Position numbers and translations under genes: made by a program
Source of the DNA: Aquipluma nitroreducens
GTDB lineage: Bacteria; Bacteroidota; Bacteroidia; Bacteroidales; Prolixibacteraceae
Assembly (NCBI RefSeq): GCF_009689585.1
Contig: NZ_AP018694.1
Location: forward strand, 1,937,001 to 2,001,000
Reading direction: 5' to 3'
DNA length: 64,000 nt
Part shown: positions 1 to 7,718 of the stretch, in pieces
How the letters are laid out: every line of letters begins with the position of its first letter
How positions within the stretch are numbered: the stretch's first letter is position 1
The notes under the pieces: model-generated
The model's input: only the letters and a program-made list of their open reading frames with translations
Databases searched by the model: none
Told to the model about the DNA's origin: nothing

Positions 1-36
1 ACATTTCCGTTTAGAAACCCTTTAATCACAATATTT

Positions 37-159
37 TCACCAATTTCCTAAAATGAGGATGTAATCCTGATCAACGACAAATCTTAGCTCTGTTCCTTCG
101 ATAAAAGCAGCCCAAGTAATCTGATTATCCGTGCGGTCAGTTGCACCAATTTCTCTACA
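37..159 (-). pseudogene. Possible C-terminal gene remnant
   Basis: A 41-codon open stretch on the minus strand ends in TGA and has no start codon. It begins right after an in-frame TAA at 160-162. The translation (IGATDRTDNQITWAAFIEG, then ELRFVVDQDY) has protein-like composition, so it may be the tail of a decayed gene. I do not recognise the family. It could equally be chance. Confidence 0.2.
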
Positions 160-183
160 TTAGCATCTTACCAGCACTAAATC

Positions 184-729
184 ATGGAGCAATACCACCA
201 AAACTTAATCGAAATTTTAAAAAGGTATTTGTCGGACAACGACATCACCATTGTTTCTGAAAACGAAGGTTATTTTGAACTTTTCCACTTCAGTAAGCCG
301 GATGTAGTTATTACTGCCCAATATCTATTGTCTTTACCTGTACACAAATATTTTCATGGGTCAAGCAATAATACCGAAATCGATACAATTGCCAGATTTG
401 AAGTACCTGACGTTGAAGAGAAGTCACCACCAAACTTTTACATATTTCCCATCCACAACCCTAAACGTGGCAAGTTAAACTTTGCGGTGGTTCCAAGTCA
501 AATCGTTATCGAAAGAACTCGCACAAGACATCAAAATGATCTCATTAAAAGACCTTTGGAGGTCACATTTTGGTTGATGCCTGATGATTGTCTATATGAT
601 TGCACGAACATTTCAGCGGAAGGGGAATGGTTCTTTTTGTCGAAAGGTGCCAATGGTAGGATGGCCGATGACATCGATTGGAATTACACTCCTTTTCTAA
701 ATAACTGGCAATTGTTGGTTAATATTTGA
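184..729 (+). CDS. Hypothetical protein (181 aa), mobile-element cargo
   Basis: This is an intact ORF with an ATG start and normal composition. I do not recognise a family. It has no signal peptide and no transmembrane segment, so it is probably cytosolic. It is rich in aromatic and acidic residues, with a Trp/Asp-rich tail (DDIDWNYTPF). It is the only plus-strand gene left of 6.8 kb and converges on the radical SAM gene, with an inferred terminator between them. Lying inside the integrated element, it is best treated as accessory cargo of unknown function. Confidence 0.55.
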   Translation: MEQYHQNLIEILKRYLSDNDITIVSENEGYFELFHFSKPDVVITAQYLLSLPVHKYFHGSSNNTEIDTIARFEVPDVEEKSPPNFYIFPIHNPKRGKLNFAVVPSQIVIERTRTRHQNDLIKRPLEVTFWLMPDDCLYDCTNISAEGEWFFLSKGANGRMADDIDWNYTPFLNNWQLLVNI

Positions 730-884
730 AAAAGGTCAATCTGGGACGATCTGGTGAGTCTGGTGTTTTAGAAAGGTATTTGGTCTTTAGCTACCCTAAA
801 AACTCGTCTAAAAAGTTCCCATTAGTACTGGTTGCAATATCTGCATCTTTAGTTGGGTAAACATCTTTTCAGGTTACAGGAAGT

Positions 885-927
885 AAAAAGGAAACCCTGA
901 CAACTGTTTTACCAAATTGCCAGGGTT
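885..927 (-). terminator. Rho-independent terminator of the minus-strand block
   Basis: Arms at 893-903 and 917-927 (AACCCTG core) form a hairpin with one mismatch. Read on the minus strand it is followed by a T-rich run (TTTCCTTTTT). It sits just 3' of the radical SAM stop codon at 933. Confidence 0.5.
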
Positions 928-932
928 AGTTT

Positions 933-1814
933 CTAAGCATCAAGTCCCTTTCGTGTTGATCTTTCAATATTTACAATTTTCTTTATACTGTCTTTCCATT
1001 TGACGCGAGGATTTCTTTTCAATTTACCATACAGGTCTTTTACCCATTCCAAAGACTGACCAGCAATTAGTTCTTCTGCTCGAACTGATGTAGCGAAATC
1101 AGTTGCACCATTTACCTTTAAAATACCTTTTAAACGATTCGGTAACCCTATCCAAATAGCGTCTGTTACGTAAGGCAAAAGGATATTAACTAATTTAAGG
1201 GTATTTATATCCAAGGCAGGTTCACATGATACACTTGTATGAAAACCCAATAAATGTGCATGTTTTAACGAAGCTAAGCGTTCTTCAAAAGATGGAGCAT
1301 ACGGCTCCCAAAAATTCAATGTTTCAGAATCACTGGAACCAATGGTAAATCGGAACAGAATCTTGTCTTTATAACAATCAAAACTTTCACAAATTGACTC
1401 AATCACAGACAAATGAGGTTTGGTAACAACCAAAATATGATGACCATTTTCGAGTAACCGTTTCATAAATTCAAGTGAATAACTAAGATTCTCCGGCGAA
1501 ATATCATGGCTAGATGGAAACATCGTATATCCGTCTTTCTTTTTTAGCTTCGTCTGAAGTCTTGCTGAATTTACCTCTTCAATTTTCCAGCTATCGACTG
1601 TTTTCCGTTTGAATCGAACGGCCATGGATTTGGCGTAACAGTATTTACAATCATGAGCACATCCATTAATGAAATTGGCGTTCTGTGATGCCCATTCTCC
1701 CGTTCCTGCAACAAGTTTTTCTTTCTTTACGCCATTTGTAGAAGTTTCAACCAATGTTTTCTTTGTTGAATGCTCATTTTTATTTTCTCTTTTCACTGTA
1801 TTGTTATTTTTCAT
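933..1814 (-). CDS. Radical SAM protein (spore photoproduct lyase-like group)
   Basis: Residues 52-59 carry the radical SAM 4Fe-4S motif C-x3-C-x2-C (GCAHDCKYCY). The rest fits a radical SAM half-barrel, for example FPSSHDISPEN and VSCEPALDI. The arrangement resembles small SPL-like radical SAM proteins found on phages and mobile elements. The substrate cannot be inferred. A Lys/Asn-rich N-terminus of about 35 residues precedes the domain, so a shorter start is possible. It is the last gene of a minus-strand block (ParB-methyltransferase, AAA+, HTH, radical SAM), 63 bp after the HTH gene. Family call is firm; a nucleic-acid-repair or modification role is speculation. Confidence 0.75.
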   Translation of the reverse strand: MKNNNTVKRENKNEHSTKKTLVETSTNGVKKEKLVAGTGEWASQNANFINGCAHDCKYCYAKSMAVRFKRKTVDSWKIEEVNSARLQTKLKKKDGYTMFPSSHDISPENLSYSLEFMKRLLENGHHILVVTKPHLSVIESICESFDCYKDKILFRFTIGSSDSETLNFWEPYAPSFEERLASLKHAHLLGFHTSVSCEPALDINTLKLVNILLPYVTDAIWIGLPNRLKGILKVNGATDFATSVRAEELIAGQSLEWVKDLYGKLKRNPRVKWKDSIKKIVNIERSTRKGLDA

Positions 1815-1877
1815 TTTGTAACGATTTTTAATTTATTAATGAAGTCCATTACTTATAATTTTAGAGATCAAATGACC

Positions 1878-2207
1878 TCATATACTATCACTTATCTTCC
1901 ATGATTCACCACGTAAAATCCTTAGTATAACCGAAGACGAAACCCCGTATTCCTGTGCTAAACGAACTTTCCCGTAAACATGAGGAACATACTTACTCCG
2001 GATGTCCAGAACCTGTTCGGGAGTCAGCTTACATTTACGGTTTACAGGTTGGTTGAACTTAACCAATGAACGAGGTTGATTTCCCCTGCATTCACTCTTA
2101 TAGAGGTCGGACAATTCCTGATAGGAAATAAGTTGTCGGTCGGTCTTATGGGCAAAGTCTGTATTCCAGACCTTGCCCACTTCATTTTGTATCGCCATTA
2201 TGTCCAT
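1878..2207 (-). CDS. Small HTH DNA-binding protein (109 aa)
   Basis: The C-terminal half (about residues 62-105) has a helix-turn-helix pattern: LTPEQVLDIRSKY, then YGKVRLAQEYGVSSSVILRI, then LRGESWK. This resembles the DNA-binding repeats of homing-endonuclease and NUMOD-type proteins. The N-terminal half is unrecognised. The start lies 5 bp after the AAA+ ATPase stop, which implies co-transcription and possibly translational coupling. It may guide the ATPase or methyltransferase to DNA or regulate the block; both are inference. Confidence 0.6.
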   Translation of the reverse strand: MDIMAIQNEVGKVWNTDFAHKTDRQLISYQELSDLYKSECRGNQPRSLVKFNQPVNRKCKLTPEQVLDIRSKYVPHVYGKVRLAQEYGVSSSVILRILRGESWKISDSI

Positions 2208-2212
2208 ATCTG

Positions 2213-3097
2213 TTAGTTTTTCAGGTAGTCAATTTCCCACAATAGCTTGAAGTTTTCAGGGTATTCTTTCATCGTATTGGCCATCTTTTCCACCAAACGG
2301 ATAGACCTTTCGGTTAGGAACTCCCAGTTATACCAAAGAAAATCAAGTATAATCTGTGTTTCCATAGATGTTAGTTGATATGGTGCAAGGCACGATGTAT
2401 TGAGCACCACATCAGCAATCCAGCCCCATTGTTCAGCCCAGCCTATATCAAAGTCAGCAACCCGACACCGGGAACGAATGGCATTGCGATGACTTAGCAA
2501 AACTGACTTGGCCAATCCTTTTTCCCTTGCCAACTGAACTTCATCATCCACAGGTAATTTAAAGTTTGAAGTAAATACAAAGATTAGGTTGTCCGTTGGA
2601 ACTGAAAATCCCATTTTACCTTCTTCCTGAAAGTGTGTGATGGCCGCCTGTTGAATGGCGGAAAGGTTATTAAACTGGCTGGTTAAAGACTTTTCATAGG
2701 TAAAGACCTTACTACCGTCCAGCACGTTTTTCATGGTGTTGCAGTTAGGTTCATTCTTCAGGATTTCATCGCAGTCATCAACGAAAATCACGATGTTTTC
2801 ACGTTCAGGATTCAGGTAGTTGATTACCGCCAGTTGGATTCCAAAAGCGAACATGGAAACATTACCTGACACCTGAATATACCTGATTTTTGAATCTTTC
2901 AGGTAGTTCAGCACAGTGTAGGTCTTCCCCAGTCCAGGTGGCGAAAAGAAATAAAGGTGCGGATACCTATCTCCCTCTTTGACAAGGGAGATATTTTTGA
3001 CCAGCTGTTTTAACCTTAAACGGTTTACCTTGCCTCTTTCAATGGCTTCCATCTGGCTCATCCCGAACCGATTGGTTAATTTAATTGACTGTCTCAT
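2213..3097 (-). CDS. AAA+ ATPase (294 aa)
   Basis: Walker A is at residues 52-59 (SPPGLGKT) and Walker B at about 102-109 (IVIFVDDCDE). A sensor-1-like Asn follows (LIFVFTSNF), and an Arg-rich segment (LLSHRNAIRSRC) may hold the arginine finger. The single-domain size and lack of a transmembrane segment suit a soluble AAA+ ATPase that remodels protein or DNA. It lies 36 bp after the ParB-methyltransferase stop and 5 bp before the HTH gene, so it is probably in one operon with them. It is related in style to phage and plasmid ATPases of the DnaC/IstB or RuvB kind, but I cannot place it in a named family. Confidence 0.75.
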   Translation of the reverse strand: MRQSIKLTNRFGMSQMEAIERGKVNRLRLKQLVKNISLVKEGDRYPHLYFFSPPGLGKTYTVLNYLKDSKIRYIQVSGNVSMFAFGIQLAVINYLNPERENIVIFVDDCDEILKNEPNCNTMKNVLDGSKVFTYEKSLTSQFNNLSAIQQAAITHFQEEGKMGFSVPTDNLIFVFTSNFKLPVDDEVQLAREKGLAKSVLLSHRNAIRSRCRVADFDIGWAEQWGWIADVVLNTSCLAPYQLTSMETQIILDFLWYNWEFLTERSIRLVEKMANTMKEYPENFKLLWEIDYLKN

Positions 3098-3133
3098 TGT
3101 ATGATACGCTTTAATGAATGTTTAAAAAATAAT

Positions 3134-4801
3134 CTAAGCAGCAGTAACAAGTTGATAATATGGGTAATCACATACTTGACCTACAAGAACCAAGTGGTCG
3201 GTTTGGCTATCACCAAACTGACTACCATATAACATTTGATTGATTTGATCAAGTTCTTCCCTGTTGTAGTTTTGGTTGCCCAACTCAAGCATTTCACAAC
3301 CAATATGGTAGTATTCTTTGGATAGTTCAGCTCCCAGATAGCCACGGTTCAACAGTAATGCACATTTACCAACCACATTAGAACCACCAAACGGATCACA
3401 TACAAGATCACCTTCATCGCTGAGCATCAGGGTTAGGGTAATTGGCAGCATCGGACTCATTGCTGCCGGATGACCTTCCGAACTGATTTTGAAAATATCA
3501 TGATTTTTACCCACGCTGGTAATGATGATATTCTCGACTTCCTGTTCGTATAGATGGGATTTAATCTTCCCATAATCTTTAGAAATGGACTTGGTTTTCT
3601 TAGATACCTTACCGTTGCTCGCAACATCTTTGCATCCGCCTGTCACTTCAGCTTTCTTTCCGTCAATTGGAAAGGTCAGCATATTGTATTTTGACTTGGT
3701 AGGATCAACCACAAACCAAAGCAGATATTCAATGGAGTTGACCGGACGTTTTACTTTTTCTCCCTGTGGACGTGGATTCTTCTTTGACCAGATCAGAGTG
3801 TCCTTATAAATTAACGGGGTATTTTTACTGATATAATCCCTGACCAGAAAGGGTATTCCCTGAGCTACACCATCCCTATACGTTTCGCCAATGTTGATAA
3901 TGACATTCCCGGATTCTTTCAGGATAGGAAAGAGTTTGTTGAAAATGGTAGCAATATTGGCAGCGTACTCTTCTTTGGTTTCTTCTTGTCCCAGCTGTCT
4001 TACCTGACCATTTTCGTAGTTTCTCAAATCCCAATAGGGTATCGAAGTTGTAACCAGATCGACCTTGCTAGTATAGGTTGCCATTTCGGCCAACCTTACA
4101 CAATCCATGTTAAAGAAATTGGCCTTACCCGGAATTGCAAAGGTGTAATCATGTTTAGTATCCAAAGACAGCCGTTGGTCTATGAACTTGTTGACTTCTG
4201 TGACTGAATAGGTTCCATCTATCAGCTTGTGAGTAAACCCATATTCCTTTTCGTCATCCACAATTTTCTTTTCTTTCAGGAAATCGTAGCAGGTGTCAAC
4301 TTTCCATCCTTTTTCAAAAATACCTTTGGAAAGTACATCGTTTTCAAGGTCATTGTTCAGGACGTACTCAAGCTTGTTCTGAATGACATCATTTTTACAC
4401 CTTCCATTCAACGCCGCTGAAATTTTCTTCGCCCGTTCATAGGGTTTTCCGTCTTCACTTTTCTTTCCCTGTCGGTTGGGGAACATTTTAAAGACTTCAC
4501 GGGCTTCCCGGATTTCGTCTTCAGTGGTTTTCTTTCGGTACAAGTTCAGCATGATACGCTGGTGAAGGGTTGGCACGCCATCCATTATTCGGGCAATCAC
4601 TGTTTCGCCACCAGCCATCCTAATGGCATCTACCATTCGGTAACCGTTGATGATTTCGAGGTCTTCACTTATCTGTATTGGAACCAGTTGTCCATAGGTT
4701 TCATAACTTTCAACCAAGTCTTCATTGGACTGTGGTGAAAAAAACAACTTGAATTCAGGTACCTCCTTGAGGTCTGAAATTTTTACTTCGATATTTTTCA
4801 T
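3134..4801 (-). CDS. ParB-domain / DNA methyltransferase fusion (555 aa)
   Basis: The N-terminal 75 residues look like a ParB/Srx domain (IINGYRMVDAIRMAGG at about 51-66). The C-terminal half is an N6-adenine or N4-cytosine DNA methyltransferase. Catalytic motif IV is TSIPYWD at 252-258, with Ile where the family usually has Pro. The AdoMet-binding motif is DPFGGSN at 469-475. Motif IV precedes motif I, as in the beta class. There is no cognate endonuclease among the neighbours, so it is either an orphan methylase or part of a noncanonical system with the AAA+ ATPase. A palindrome sits 24 bp upstream of the start codon. Confidence 0.8.
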   Translation of the reverse strand: MKNIEVKISDLKEVPEFKLFFSPQSNEDLVESYETYGQLVPIQISEDLEIINGYRMVDAIRMAGGETVIARIMDGVPTLHQRIMLNLYRKKTTEDEIREAREVFKMFPNRQGKKSEDGKPYERAKKISAALNGRCKNDVIQNKLEYVLNNDLENDVLSKGIFEKGWKVDTCYDFLKEKKIVDDEKEYGFTHKLIDGTYSVTEVNKFIDQRLSLDTKHDYTFAIPGKANFFNMDCVRLAEMATYTSKVDLVTTSIPYWDLRNYENGQVRQLGQEETKEEYAANIATIFNKLFPILKESGNVIINIGETYRDGVAQGIPFLVRDYISKNTPLIYKDTLIWSKKNPRPQGEKVKRPVNSIEYLLWFVVDPTKSKYNMLTFPIDGKKAEVTGGCKDVASNGKVSKKTKSISKDYGKIKSHLYEQEVENIIITSVGKNHDIFKISSEGHPAAMSPMLPITLTLMLSDEGDLVCDPFGGSNVVGKCALLLNRGYLGAELSKEYYHIGCEMLELGNQNYNREELDQINQMLYGSQFGDSQTDHLVLVGQVCDYPYYQLVTAA

Positions 4802-4824
4802 TTTTGTTTGTTTTTAAATGATTA

Positions 4825-4847
4825 GTGGGTCTAATGTATTGACCCAC
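4825..4847. promoter_or_regulatory. Inverted-repeat operator candidate, copy 1
   Basis: GTGGGTC, nine bases, GACCCAC is a perfect 7-bp inverted repeat ending 24 bp before the methyltransferase start. On the minus strand it overlaps a plausible promoter (TTTT, 20 nt, TACATTAG). A near-identical element occurs at 5143-5165. A regulator of this operon, possibly the ParB domain itself, may bind here. Confidence 0.55.
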
Positions 4848-4899
4848 GTAATAAAGAAAAAAATATAGGGTACTCACCATCATCTGAAATGAAGGTGAT

Positions 4900-5039
4900 A
4901 ATGAACTGAAGAAATGGAAGTCAATAACAAGGTTATTTCTTCACTACCTTCAGTTCATTGAGGTTGTATTCCTTATCAATACTATCCCATCATGTCAAAG
5001 AACTTCCCCTACTTGGTAAAAGGATCGGTACCAATCCTT
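4900..5039. other. Structured noncoding segment between two identical palindromes
   Basis: There is no convincing gene in 4850-5140. Arms AATGAACTGAAG (4900-4911) and CTTCAGTTCATT (4948-4959) pair perfectly. An inner hairpin is AATAAC/GTTATT at 4923-4937. An alternative pairing is GAAGAAAT (4908-4915) with ATTTCTTC (4935-4942). A 20-bp near-palindrome centred on GGTACC lies at 5020-5039. This could be a small RNA, a centromere-like site for the ParB domain, or an untranslated leader. Confidence 0.4.
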
Positions 5040-5142
5040 AGAATTTTCAGAGCATAGATTGTCCATTCAAGGGATTTTTGTCCCCTGTCAGTTCATAAGA
5101 TCAACACGTTTTATTTGAATTTGACTGTTATTTTATCTATTA

Positions 5143-5165
5143 GTGGGTCTGTGTATATGACCCAC
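5143..5165. promoter_or_regulatory. Inverted-repeat operator candidate, copy 2
   Basis: GTGGGTC, nine bases, GACCCAC again, with matching flanks (ATTAG before, then an A-rich stretch ending AAAAATAT). Similarity to copy 1 runs for about 45-50 bp. It lies just 3' of the 5184-5810 gene on the minus strand. The direct duplication brackets the structured segment. Confidence 0.5.
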
Positions 5166-5183
5166 ATAAAAGACAAAAAAATA

Positions 5184-5810
5184 TCAGTCCGGATAAATCT
5201 CTTTATAATAGTCGTACAACACGGGTTGGATTAGTTTTAATCCATCTTCTGCTGCCTTCTTATCATCAATCCCATCTTTATAATGGTCTTCCCGACCAAT
5301 GGACTTAGTAAACTTTCTTACCTTTTTACCTTCATCGTCAATCCAATAGGCTTTAATAGCCAGATAGGTGATTCCTGTTTGTGGATGTTTGTTTCTTGAC
5401 AATTTGTAGTCAGGATCGATGACAATACGTAATCTCATCAGTTGAAGCATGTATTCACTAATCCGAAGATAAACGTCCCTAACATCTGTAAATTCACCTT
5501 TCCCTTTTTGTATTTCTTCCAAACTGGTAAAGTAGAACTTAACGATTGATTCTTTAAGGTTCTTTAATGCAAATAGATAACCCCAATTTTGACCTCTTTG
5601 ATGAGTCCCAGGTTTAAAATTGTCATCAACGACAAAAGCGATTAATTCATCGACCTTGTTATCAGCAGGTGTACTTTTCATTTTCATGAAATCTTCATAG
5701 TATCGTTTAATTTCTTCTTTCATAATTTTTTCATCATAACCAAGTCCCAAAAGAAGAAGTAACCCCTTTACTACGCCAGTACCACCTATGATTAAATCGA
5801 CAAGTTCCAT
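5184..5810 (-). CDS. Hypothetical protein (208 aa), element-borne
   Basis: This ORF is intact and has a good upstream promoter (5832-5863). I recognise no family. Residues 5-25 are hydrophobic (VDLIIGGTGVVKGLLLLLGL) and could be a weak membrane segment. The remainder is charged and helical, with a basic stretch near residues 120-170. It is the first gene of the minus-strand block but is separated from the methyltransferase by 382 bp that contain the duplicated palindromes. No function is assigned. Confidence 0.55.
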   Translation of the reverse strand: MELVDLIIGGTGVVKGLLLLLGLGYDEKIMKEEIKRYYEDFMKMKSTPADNKVDELIAFVVDDNFKPGTHQRGQNWGYLFALKNLKESIVKFYFTSLEEIQKGKGEFTDVRDVYLRISEYMLQLMRLRIVIDPDYKLSRNKHPQTGITYLAIKAYWIDDEGKKVRKFTKSIGREDHYKDGIDDKKAAEDGLKLIQPVLYDYYKEIYPD

Positions 5811-5831
5811 CTTTTTAAATGCTTAATGGTA

Positions 5832-5863
5832 CAAAGCTAGTAATAATTTTTGAGTTGTGCAAT
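5832..5863 (-). promoter_or_regulatory. Promoter of the 5184-5810 gene
   Basis: Read on the minus strand, TAGCTTTG (5832-5839) matches the Bacteroidota -7 box TAnnTTTG. ATTG (5860-5863) lies exactly 20 nt upstream as a three-of-four match to the -33 TTTG. Confidence 0.5.
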
Positions 5864-6059
5864 ATATATGAACAACTATAAAGCAAAAGTATATAAAGCT
5901 GGCAATTGTGCACTATCACTTTTCGTCTATATTCTGCGTCAATAAAGATTTTTTAAAGATTTAAATCCTAACTTTCGAATATCATTATTTATCTTCATTC
6001 TAAATAATTAATAAATAAAATGATAATCTGTTGGTCAAAACAAGTGATATTTTAATGAA

Positions 6060-6376
6060 ATCTTCTCAAGAAAACATGGAAAGTACTTCTTTTTAAGTGG
6101 TACCTGAGGGAGTAATTATCTGATTTCGCACCTAAACACACAATCGCTGGTACCTGAACATACTTGAATAACTTCTCTCGAAAACATGGAAGGTTGGGTT
6201 GACATATTAGTTCACTTTTCAAGAAAACATGAAAAGTACTTCTATTTGGGCGGTACCTGAGGGAGTAATCAAATGTTTTCACACTAAAACACTTCATCGC
6301 TGGTACCTGAACAAACTTCTCATGAAAACATGGGAAGTTATGAAAATACAGGTTCACTTCTCATGAAAACAAGGAA
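6060..6376. repeat. Iteron-like array with a 153-bp direct repeat
   Basis: Two diverged copies of a 153-bp unit are offset exactly. GGTACCTGAGGGAGTAAT occurs at 6099 and 6252, and ATCGCTGGTACCTGAACA at 6143 and 6296. Inside and after them are five copies of a motif near GAAAACATGGAAAGT (about 6070, 6180, 6223, 6325 and 6365). The 101-codon minus-strand reading frame over it is a by-product of the repeats. The rest of 5811-6416 is AT-rich and holds no gene. Such arrays are typical of origin, partition or copy-control sites. Confidence 0.65.
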
Positions 6377-6416
6377 AGTGAAATGTGATTGGCCAAAAGG
6401 AAATCCAATTTGAATA

Positions 6417-6596
6417 TTACTTCTTTTTCTTTCGTGTCATTACCGTATCAGTTGACATCGAATTGGCCTCGTTGTAACTATGCAGAATGTTCCTGACCAG
6501 CGTTGATAGTGTCACCTTTTCCTTGAGCATGGTTGACATCAATCGTTTTAGCTGATCTTCGCTAATCCTTATATTGATATGACTTTTGTATTCCAT
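6417..6596 (-). CDS. Ribbon-helix-helix (Arc/CopG-like) protein
   Basis: With the ATG at 6596 the protein is 59 aa: MEYKSHINIRISEDQLKRL, followed by helical LSTLVRNILHSYNE and a Lys-rich tail. A beta-strand (HINIRIS) followed by two helices is the RHH fold, which binds DNA as a dimer. A longer frame from 6620 (MCWIFIDT...) exists but lacks RHH character. RHH proteins on plasmids are often auxiliary relaxosome, copy-control or partition proteins. Its position between the repeat array and the initiator-like gene supports one of those roles. The target is probably the adjacent array (inference). Confidence 0.6.
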   Translation of the reverse strand: MEYKSHINIRISEDQLKRLMSTMLKEKVTLSTLVRNILHSYNEANSMSTDTVMTRKKKK

Positions 6597-6800
6597 AGTA
6601 TCTATAAATATCCAACACACTTCAAAAACGTAATGCAGGCCGAAGATTTATTTAATAATTCGCTAAAAAAGAGCAGTATTTGTTAATCCACTCTTTGTTT
6701 ATCAAAATATTTTATGTATATTTTAAATATTGGATCTCGACAGTTACAACCATTAGATATATGAACCCCTGCGTTGATGTGAGTCGAGACACTGATACGT

Positions 6801-7718
6801 ATGGGGTTTCCTTTTTATAACCTTAAAAAAATGATGAATGAAAAAAGAAAAGGAATTTGGATTCCGATTGAATTGATGAGTGACAAAAAACTGGATTGGG
6901 CGAACAAAGCATTGTTGTTTGAAATCGCTTCTTTGCATGAATTACCAGGTGGATGTATCGCTTCAAATGAACACTTTGCTGAACTACTTGGAATAAAGAG
7001 TCCTGCTGCTTCGAAACGAGTAACTAAACTTAAAGAACTTGGTTATATTTCTACTGAAGATGTGTATAAAAAGAGATCATGTGTTGGAAGGATAATAACC
7101 CCGCTTATTAAAATTACAGTAAGGCGTTCTTCCATGGAGGAAAATGCACCCACTGATCAGACAGAATCATCTTCAGAAGAACAGAAAAGAGAAGTTGAAC
7201 AAGAAAAAATAGCAATTCCTGAGATTAAAAATAATGAGCCGACTCGAAATGACGTTCAACACAGGGGTACTTCCGATAGGAACAATACCCCACCTGAGGA
7301 ACCAGAAGGTACTTCCCATACGATCATTGGGGTACTTCCTAAAGAATTAGGGGGTACTTCCCTTGGGAATACAATTAATACATCTATTAATTCAGATATA
7401 AAAGATCATTTATTATACCAGTATACTGGGAAAACTGGTTCTTTTAACTCTTTTGATGATTTATTTATTTCAGAAGAGGAGGTTCCAACTGACTTAACTA
7501 CCAGTGATAGTTCTTCCAGTACTGGAAACAATCCAGCTTTACCTAAAATCTCAACAAAAGAATTTAGAGTTATTATGAATGATTTCTTTGAAGGCTACTC
7601 AAGCTGGGAAGCTGATATGTATGCTCTGGGACTGGAAAAATTTATTGGTAAAACGGAGTATTTCCATTCCAACGATCCAAAGTATATTGGCTTGATCAGG
7701 GAATTCTATGAATTATAG
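6801..7718 (+). CDS. Replication-initiator-like protein with N-terminal winged HTH
   Basis: Residues about 16-95 read GIWIPIELMSDKKLDW, then CIASNEHFAELLGI, then SKRVTKLKELGYIST. This is the helix-turn-helix of phage O/DnaD-like and Bacteroidota plasmid initiators. The middle (about 110-230) is charged and low in complexity with recurring GTS tripeptides. A C-terminal helical domain of about 60 residues follows (KEFRVIMNDFFEGYSSWEADM). The true start may be 6831 (MMNEKRKG). The central DNA carries phased repeats (separate entry), the same plan as lambda O with its origin inside the gene. It probably replicates the excised element. Confidence 0.65.
   Translation: MGFPFYNLKKMMNEKRKGIWIPIELMSDKKLDWANKALLFEIASLHELPGGCIASNEHFAELLGIKSPAASKRVTKLKELGYISTEDVYKKRSCVGRIITPLIKITVRRSSMEENAPTDQTESSSEEQKREVEQEKIAIPEIKNNEPTRNDVQHRGTSDRNNTPPEEPEGTSHTIIGVLPKELGGTSLGNTINTSINSDIKDHLLYQYTGKTGSFNSFDDLFISEEEVPTDLTTSDSSSSTGNNPALPKISTKEFRVIMNDFFEGYSSWEADMYALGLEKFIGKTEYFHSNDPKYIGLIREFYEL
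7264..7425 (+). other. Candidate replication origin inside the initiator gene
   Basis: GGTACTTCC is repeated in the same orientation, with full GGGGTACTTCC copies at 7264-7274, 7329-7339 and 7351-7361 and AAGGTACTTCC at 7306-7316. Spacing is 42, 23 and 22 bp, about two or four helical turns. An inverted degenerate copy (GGAACAATACCCC) is at 7279-7291. An AT-rich tract follows at about 7367-7425. Phased iterons next to an AT-rich unwinding region within the initiator gene match known phage and plasmid origins. Confidence 0.55.

Noticed and set aside
6052-6357. A 101-codon minus-strand frame over the iteron array.
   Set aside because: The codons are produced by the repeated DNA units; the translation repeats itself and has no family resemblance.
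6060-6376. The repeated motifs could look like a CRISPR array.
   Set aside because: Repeat units are long (153 bp), diverged and irregularly spaced, and no cas gene is present.
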